Shown: one piece after another, positions 31,847-36,390 of the stretch
How positions within the stretch are numbered: position 1 is the first letter of the stretch
Layout: every line of letters begins with the position of its first letter
Assembly: GCA_021827495.1 (NCBI GenBank)
Contig: JAKAVN010000018.1
Location: 1 to 36,390, forward strand
From: Deltaproteobacteria bacterium
Lineage (GTDB): Bacteria > Desulfobacterota > Binatia > Binatales > Binataceae
DNA: 36,390 nucleotides
Direction: 5' to 3'
Program-made: the position numbers and the translations under genes
Notes under the pieces: model-generated
The model's input: only the letters and a program-made list of their open reading frames with translations
Told to the model about the DNA's origin: nothing
Database searches by the model: none

Positions 31847-33412
31847 TCAGTGGCGAAAGTGGCGCACCCCCGTAAAGACCATCGCCAGCCCGTGCGCGTC
31901 GGCGGCGGCGATGACCTCGGCGTCGCGAAGGGCGCCGCCCGGCTGTGCGATCGCCGTGGCGCCGGCCTCGGCGGCCAGCGTCGGCCCGTCGGGGAACGGA
32001 AACAGCGCTTCGGAAACCAGCACCGAATCTTCAAGTGGCACTTTAAGCCGGGCCGCCTTCTCGCGCGCCGCGTGCAGCGGGTCGATGCGCGAGGTCGCGC
32101 CGCCCCCGACCGCCAGCGTGCGATCCCCGGTGACGAAGGCGATGGCGTTGGACTTGATGTGCTTGCACACCCGGAGGCCGAACTCCATCGCACGCAGTTC
32201 GGCCGGCGTTGGCGCGCGCCGCGTCACGACCTTGCCCTCACGCGGATCCTCGAGGCTCAGATCGGGCGTCTGCACCAGCAAACCGCCGACCACGCGCTTG
32301 AGGTCCAGCTCCTCGCGGCGCACCGCGCCGGGATGAAACCGCATCACGCGCCGGTTCTTTTTCTTGCGCAGAAACTCCAGCACGCCGGGTTCAAAAGCAG
32401 GGCCAATCAGAACCTCGGTGAACAGCTCGTCGACGGCCTCGGCGAAGGGCTGGTCCCACGGGCGATTGGCGATGATTATTCCGCCAAACGGCGAATCGGG
32501 GTCGGTCGCGAACGCCTTGTCCCACGCCTCGAGCAGCGTCGTGCCGAGGCCCACGCCGCAGGGCGTGTTGTGCTTGAGGATCGCCACCACCGCATCGCGG
32601 TAGCCGGCGAAATCGAGCATCAGGTTGACCGCCGAGCTGATGTCGAAGACGTTGTTGAAGGACAGCTCGCGGCCGTGAAGCTGCTCGGCGATTTCGCGGA
32701 AGCGCCCGTAGAGCGCGCCCACCTGATGCGGATTCTCGCCGTAGCGCAGGGGCTGCTCGCGCGGCAGCGAGAGGCTGAAGGTTGCCCCAAGCGGTTGGCG
32801 CTGACCGCCCTCGAGCGCATCGAGGTAGTTCGAGATTGCGCAGTCGTAGGCGGTCACGCGCGCAAACGCCTTGCGCGCCAGACGCCATCGGGTCTCCCGC
32901 CCAAGCGTCCCGCCGTGGCTGGCGAGTTCCTCGATCAGCGCCGGGTAATCGGCCGGATCGACCACCACCGCGACGTCGTTCCAGTTCTTGGCCGCCGCAC
33001 GCACCAGCGTGGGGCCGCCGATGTCGATGTTCTCGATCGCGTCGTCGAGACTCACGCCGGCCTGCTCGACCGTGCGTTCGAAGGGATAGAAATTGACCAC
33101 CACCAGGTCGATCGGCTCGATCCCATGCTCGCGCATCTGGCGGCGATGGCTCTCGTCGGCGCGCCGCGCCAGGATCCCGCCGTGAATCTTCGGATGGAGC
33201 GTCTTGACGCGCCCGTCGAGCATCTCGGGCGAGCCGGTAAAATCCCCGACTCCGCGGACCTTGACGCCGGCCGCTTCCAGCGCCGCCGCGGTGCCGCCGG
33301 TCGAGACTATCTCGGCCCCGCAAGCCGCCAGCGCCCGCGCGAGTTCGCCGAGCCCGGTTTTGTCCGAAACGCCGAGCAGCGCCCGGGTGATTTTTACCGC
33401 GCCGATTTCCAT
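31847..33412 (-). CDS. purH: Bifunctional AICAR formyltransferase/IMP cyclohydrolase
   Basis: 521 residues, full length. The N-terminal MGS-like cyclohydrolase domain has LLGVSDKTGLGELARAL, VKTLHPKIHGGILARR and the phosphate-binding region ENIDIGGPTLVRAAAKN. The transformylase domain has RYGENPHQ, ILKHNTPCGVG and GDRTLAVGGGATSRID. It performs the last two steps of IMP synthesis. ATG 33412 lies one base after the alr stop, so the two genes are tightly coupled. Confidence 0.97.
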   Translation of the reverse strand: MEIGAVKITRALLGVSDKTGLGELARALAACGAEIVSTGGTAAALEAAGVKVRGVGDFTGSPEMLDGRVKTLHPKIHGGILARRADESHRRQMREHGIEPIDLVVVNFYPFERTVEQAGVSLDDAIENIDIGGPTLVRAAAKNWNDVAVVVDPADYPALIEELASHGGTLGRETRWRLARKAFARVTAYDCAISNYLDALEGGQRQPLGATFSLSLPREQPLRYGENPHQVGALYGRFREIAEQLHGRELSFNNVFDISSAVNLMLDFAGYRDAVVAILKHNTPCGVGLGTTLLEAWDKAFATDPDSPFGGIIIANRPWDQPFAEAVDELFTEVLIGPAFEPGVLEFLRKKKNRRVMRFHPGAVRREELDLKRVVGGLLVQTPDLSLEDPREGKVVTRRAPTPAELRAMEFGLRVCKHIKSNAIAFVTGDRTLAVGGGATSRIDPLHAAREKAARLKVPLEDSVLVSEALFPFPDGPTLAAEAGATAIAQPGGALRDAEVIAAADAHGLAMVFTGVRHFRH

Positions 33413-33413
33413 T

Positions 33414-34547
33414 TCAGCCCGCCTTGCGATAGATGCGCGGCACGCGCTTGCCCACCGTACACAGCATCTCGTAGGAGATGGTCTGCGCCAGCCGCGCGAT
33501 GTCGTTGACGCTAATCATCGCTTCGCCCGCTCCACCCCACAGGATGGCTTCGTCGCCGGTCGCGGCGGCGGGCACGTCGGTCAGATCGACCATCGTGAGG
33601 TCCATGCATACGGCGCCGACCACCGGCGCGCGCCGCCCGCGTATCATCACTTCGCCGCCATGCTGGAGCCCGCGCCGGTAGCCGTCAGCATAGCCGACCG
33701 CGAGCACGCCGATCACGCTCGCCCGCGGCGCGACGAAGGTATGGCCATAGCTGACGCCGACGCCGGCCGGGACGCGCTTGAGCTGGACCACGCGGGTCTT
33801 CAAGGTCATCACCGGCCGCAACTCGATCCGCTCGCGCACGGTCGGCACGGGGGGCAATCCGTAAAGGGCGAGGCCGGGGCGCAGCAGGCTGTAATGCGTA
33901 TCGGGGCGCAGCACCGAGGCCGCCGAATTGGCGACGTGGGCGACCGGCGGCTCGATCCCGGCCGCCCGCAGCCGCGCGGCCGCAGCGTTGAACACCTCGA
34001 GCTGCGCGCCGGTCACGGGGCTCGCGGGATCGCCGGCGTTGACCAGCAGCGTGCACACGCCCTCGACCAGCAGCGATGGCGCGCGGCCGAGCTCGGCGAT
34101 CGCCTGGTCCAGCTCGCCGGGCAGAATTCCCAGGCGGGTCGCGCCGCTATCGATCTTGAGATGGATGCGGAAATTCGCGCGGCTGTGCGCTTGCGCCGCG
34201 CGCTCGAGCGGCGCGATCAGCGCCACGTCATAGACGAATGGCGTGAGGCCGAGGCCGACGATCTCTTCCGCCTCACCGGCGAGAAATCCTCCCAGCAGGT
34301 AGATGCGCTCGCTGAGCCCGGCCGCGCGCAACTCGCGCGCCTCGCACACCCGGGCGACGCCGAAATGGCCGCAGCCCTCGCCGCGCAGCGCGCGGGTGAC
34401 CTCGACCGCGCCGTGCCCGTAGGCGTCGGCCTTGACCACCGCCATCAGTTCGGCCCCGCCGCCGACCGACTTGATCGCCCGGTAGTTGGCGCCGAGCGCC
34501 CCCAGGTCGATCTCGGCCACGGTCGGCGGTCCGCTCACCGTTTCCAT
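33414..34547 (-). CDS. alr: Alanine racemase
   Basis: 377 residues from ATG 34547 (METVSGPPTVAEIDL, with AAGG just upstream); ATG 34580 adds 11 residues. PLP-binding Lys39 is in MAVVKADAYGHG and catalytic Tyr267 in GVGVSYGHTF. CMDLTMVDLTDV closes the substrate gate. The usual THFASADEP-like loop is here TLLVNAGDPASP, and the usual K-x-D-T-G-M-x-R is KIDSGATRLG. Catalytic residues are intact, so activity is expected. It makes D-alanine for peptidoglycan and heads the alr-purH-purD-tsaC operon, divergent from the thiamine genes. Confidence 0.95.
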   Translation of the reverse strand: METVSGPPTVAEIDLGALGANYRAIKSVGGGAELMAVVKADAYGHGAVEVTRALRGEGCGHFGVARVCEARELRAAGLSERIYLLGGFLAGEAEEIVGLGLTPFVYDVALIAPLERAAQAHSRANFRIHLKIDSGATRLGILPGELDQAIAELGRAPSLLVEGVCTLLVNAGDPASPVTGAQLEVFNAAAARLRAAGIEPPVAHVANSAASVLRPDTHYSLLRPGLALYGLPPVPTVRERIELRPVMTLKTRVVQLKRVPAGVGVSYGHTFVAPRASVIGVLAVGYADGYRRGLQHGGEVMIRGRRAPVVGAVCMDLTMVDLTDVPAAATGDEAILWGGAGEAMISVNDIARLAQTISYEMLCTVGKRVPRIYRKAG

Positions 34548-34615
34548 CGCCTTGTTTGAAACCGTCCTTTGATTCTCCATCTGGACGCGCTGATGATACC
34601 GGTGGGAGCCGTTTT

Positions 34616-34644
34616 TTGACACTCCCGCGCTTAAGTGATATTCA
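34616..34644 (+). promoter_or_regulatory. Sigma-70 promoter of the thiamine operon
   Basis: A perfect TTGACA (34616-34621), a 17-base spacer and TATTCA (34639-34644). The predicted transcription start, about 34650, coincides with the first base of the TPP aptamer P1 stem, which strengthens the call. Confidence 0.65.
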
Positions 34645-34651
34645 CACAATT

Positions 34652-34733
34652 GGCTGGGGGTGTGCGCGCACGAAGGGCGCACTGAGAAACAACCCCTCGA
34701 ACCTGATCCGGGTAATGCCGGCGTAGGGAAGCC
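34652..34733 (+). promoter_or_regulatory. TPP riboswitch (THI element) aptamer
   Basis: The invariant blocks are present: GGGGGTG near the 5' end, CTGAGA (34682-34687), ACCC, GAACCTGATCCGGGTAATGC and CGGCGTAGGGAAG. P1 closes by GGCT (34652-34655) with AGCC (34730-34733). CTGAGA binds the pyrimidine ring and the GGGTAATGCC region the pyrophosphate-Mg complex in known structures. It precedes thiS-thiG-thiE, and thiamine pyrophosphate should repress them. Confidence 0.95.
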
Positions 34734-34778
34734 GCGCTCCGCCCTTGGCTACACGGCGGGACGATCGCGGTTCAGCCC

Positions 34779-34815
34779 AAAGCCGTTTGCCCGAGAACCG
34801 GGGAAGCGGCTTTTT
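34779..34815 (+). terminator. Riboswitch-controlled terminator or start-site hairpin before thiS
   Basis: AAAGCCGTTT (34779-34788) pairs with AAGCGGCTTT (34804-34813, one G-U pair), with three further GC pairs (CCC 34790-34792, GGG 34800-34802) enclosing the loop. The stem runs into five T (34811-34815), and the thiS ATG starts at 34818. It can work as an intrinsic terminator. It also buries the only purine-rich stretch before the ATG (GGGGAAGCGG), so control at translation is possible too. Confidence 0.65.
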
Positions 34816-34817
34816 CG

Positions 34818-35039
34818 ATGTCCGAGCTTGCATCCTGCTTCACGATTCAGCTCAACGGCGAAGAGTACACGATCGACGGCGACGCCCACCTGCCCGCGCT
34901 GCTCGAGCGGCTCCAGATGCGCCGGGGCCGGGTGGCGGTCGAAATCAACCAGGCGATCGTGCCGCGCGTGCAATACGGCGGGGTTACGCTCAAACCCGGC
35001 GACAAGGTCGAAATAATCAACTTCGTTGGAGGCGGATAG
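34818..35039 (+). CDS. thiS: Sulfur carrier protein ThiS
   Basis: 73 residues with ubiquitin-like pattern: [48 protein letters not shown]. The C-terminal Gly-Gly, which is adenylated and thiocarboxylated by ThiF and a cysteine desulfurase, is present with one extra Gly. It donates sulfur to ThiG for the thiazole ring. The start lies just after the riboswitch hairpin. Confidence 0.95.
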   Translation: MSELASCFTIQLNGEEYTIDGDAHLPALLERLQMRRGRVAVEINQAIVPRVQYGGVTLKPGDKVEIINFVGGG

Positions 35040-35085
35040 CGCGCCGGCCTCCGCGCCGGGCGTGCTATCGGGGTATGATCGAGCC

Positions 35086-35862
35086 ATGGAACATGACCAT
35101 TTCGAATTGGCCGGCAGGACCTTTCACTCAAGACTGATCATCGGCACCGGCAAGTACCGCGACTTCGCCGAGACCCGCGCGGCGGTCGAGGCGAGCGGTG
35201 CCGAGATCGTCACGGTGGCGGTGCGCCGCGTCAATATCGCCGATCACAAGAGCGACAACCTGCTCGACTACATCGACCCCAAGCGCTACCAGATCCTGCC
35301 CAACACGGCCGGATGCTATACGGTCGAGGAGGCGGTACGCACCTGCCGCCTGGCGCGCGAGGTCGGCGTCGGCGACCTGGTCAAACTCGAAGTCATCGGC
35401 GACCAGAAGACCCTGTTCCCCGACGTGCCGGCAACGATCGAAGCGGCAAAAATCCTGGTCAAGGAAGGCTTCAAGGTTCTGCCCTACGTAACGGACGACC
35501 CGGTCGCCTGCCTGCGGCTGGCGGAGATCGGGTGCGCGGCGGTGATGCCGCTGGCGGCGCCGATTGGCTCCGGCATGGGCATCCGCAACCCTTTCAACCT
35601 GCGCATCATCATCGAGCAAGCAAAGGTTCCGGTGATCGTCGACGCCGGCGTGGGCACCGCGTCGGACGCGGCGGAGGCGATGGAAATCGGCGCCGACGGT
35701 TTGCTGATCAACTCCGCGATCGCGGGCGCAAAGAACCCGATCGCGATGGCGCGCGCGATGAGGCTGGCGGTCGAAGCCGGGCGGACGGCTTATCTCGCCG
35801 GGCGAATCGAGCAGAAACTTTACGCGACGGCTTCGAGTCCGCTCAGTGGATTGATTCGCTAG
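35086..35862 (+). CDS. thiG: Thiazole synthase
   Basis: 258 residues from ATG 35086 ([20 protein letters not shown]); a start 20 codons earlier overlaps thiS and is not needed. Lys100 in [10 protein letters not shown] is the Schiff-base lysine for deoxyxylulose phosphate. [20 protein letters not shown] and [20 protein letters not shown] with [14 protein letters not shown] are hallmark segments. It joins DXP, dehydroglycine and ThiS-bound sulfur to form the thiazole tautomer. The spacer after thiS is 46 bases. Confidence 0.97.
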   Translation: MEHDHFELAGRTFHSRLIIGTGKYRDFAETRAAVEASGAEIVTVAVRRVNIADHKSDNLLDYIDPKRYQILPNTAGCYTVEEAVRTCRLAREVGVGDLVKLEVIGDQKTLFPDVPATIEAAKILVKEGFKVLPYVTDDPVACLRLAEIGCAAVMPLAAPIGSGMGIRNPFNLRIIIEQAKVPVIVDAGVGTASDAAEAMEIGADGLLINSAIAGAKNPIAMARAMRLAVEAGRTAYLAGRIEQKLYATASSPLSGLIR

Positions 35863-35871
35863 AGTCCCGGC

Positions 35872-36336
35872 TTGGACCGCGCCTCCATTCCGCCGGTAGA
35901 CTTCCAGCTCTATCTGATTAGCGACCGCCGCCTGGTCGCCCCGCGCGATTTGGCCGAAGTCTGCGACCAGGTGCTCGGCGCCCTCGCGCGTAATCCGCGG
36001 GCCGTCCGCGTCGCGCTTCAACTCCGCGAAAAGGATCTCGGCGGGCGCGATCTTTATCGGCTCGCCGCCGCGCTGCGCCCAATCTGCACCCGGCATGGCG
36101 CGCGTCTGCTGGTAAATGATCGGATCGACGTCGCACTGGCCGTAGAGGCCGACGGGGTGCATCTGCCCGGCGACGCGATCGCGATCGCCGAGGCGCGGCG
36201 GCTGGTGGGGCCATCGCGCCTGGTCGGTATCTCCACGCACAGCGCCGCGGAGGCCGCCGATGCGGCCGCCGCGGGCGCCGATTTCGCGGTGTTCGGGCCG
36301 CGGCCGGGATGCCGCTGTTTGCGCTCGGCGGCGTGA
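35872..36336 (+). pseudogene. thiE: Thiamine-phosphate synthase with internal deletion and frameshift
   Basis: From TTG 35872 the product follows ThiE: FQLYLISDRRLVAPRDL, QLREKDLGGRDLYRLA, LLVNDRIDVALAVEADGVHL, VGISTHSAAEAADAAAAGAD and FAVFGP. Here the expected phosphate loop (VxxTxSK and about 30 residues) is missing. Eight bases later, in another frame from 36309, MPLFALGGVTAERVAALGV resumes the C-terminal strand. The frame as written ends RPGCRCLRSAA at 36336. About 85-90 bases appear deleted. Without the loop the enzyme would lack the pyrophosphate site. Because this lies within 100 bases of the window end, an assembly error is a real alternative. ThiE joins HMP-PP and thiazole phosphate. 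Confidence 0.8.
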
Positions 36337-36390
36337 CCGCCGAGCGCGTCGCGGCGCTGGGCGTGCGCGGCGGGGTGGCCGCCCCGGGCG

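Noticed and set aside
30054-32336. 760-codon plus-strand frame
   Set aside because: Antisense of tsaC, purD and purH; no family resemblance.

Overview
The window is high-GC bacterial chromosome with densely packed genes. A LysM/M23 lipoprotein beside a protein-isoaspartate methyltransferase, lipoprotein signal peptides and GatCAB-dependent aminoacylation point to a Gram-negative, diderm bacterium. The mix of a molybdenum hydroxylase operon, an LLM flavin monooxygenase and this pst-pho layout recalls uncultured soil or groundwater lineages of the former Deltaproteobacteria (Binatota-like). That placement is an inference and was not tested.

Left flank (1-8980) is the accessory part. It holds the start of a B12-binding radical SAM gene running off the edge, an IS630-type transposase tail, and a tandem duplication of a secreted proline-rich protein gene. 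Poly-G tracts in the two copies (11 G and 9 G) set different reading frames, and the 9-G copy is cut off from an open C-terminal domain. A three-subunit molybdenum hydroxylase operon (M-S-L order) follows; its first gene starts at a TTG embedded in a relic of a glycosyltransferase N-terminus. Next come small hypothetical genes, an AT-rich island with inverted repeats, a short-chain dehydrogenase relic, a gene with 87-bp internal repeats, a 39-residue membrane protein and a small lipoprotein.

The core (9104-24780) holds tRNA-Arg(ACG) and one long minus-strand block, yraN-serS-pstS-pstC-pstA-pstB-phoU-phoB-phoR. This combines the high-affinity phosphate transporter with its own two-component system, and a Pho-box-like promoter lies before pstS. 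Divergently, gatC-gatA-gatB encode the tRNA amidotransferase. A second minus-strand cluster is pcm-LysM/M23 lipoprotein-apt-CDF transporter.

The right part (25017-27760) has an alpha/beta hydrolase plus LLM monooxygenase pair, a perfect 16-bp hairpin, and a broken, truncated second LLM copy abutting another IS630-type remnant. Then a minus-strand housekeeping operon alr-purH-purD-tsaC-DUF1015-histidine phosphatase (34547 to 27776) runs away from a divergent thiamine operon. The latter has a recognisable promoter, TPP riboswitch and terminator hairpin ahead of thiS-thiG-thiE. thiE carries an internal deletion and frameshift close to the window end.

No CRISPR array, prophage, rRNA or complete insertion sequence was seen. 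The least explained items are the poly-G tandem secreted-protein locus and the glycosyltransferase relic that supplies the start region of the hydroxylase operon.
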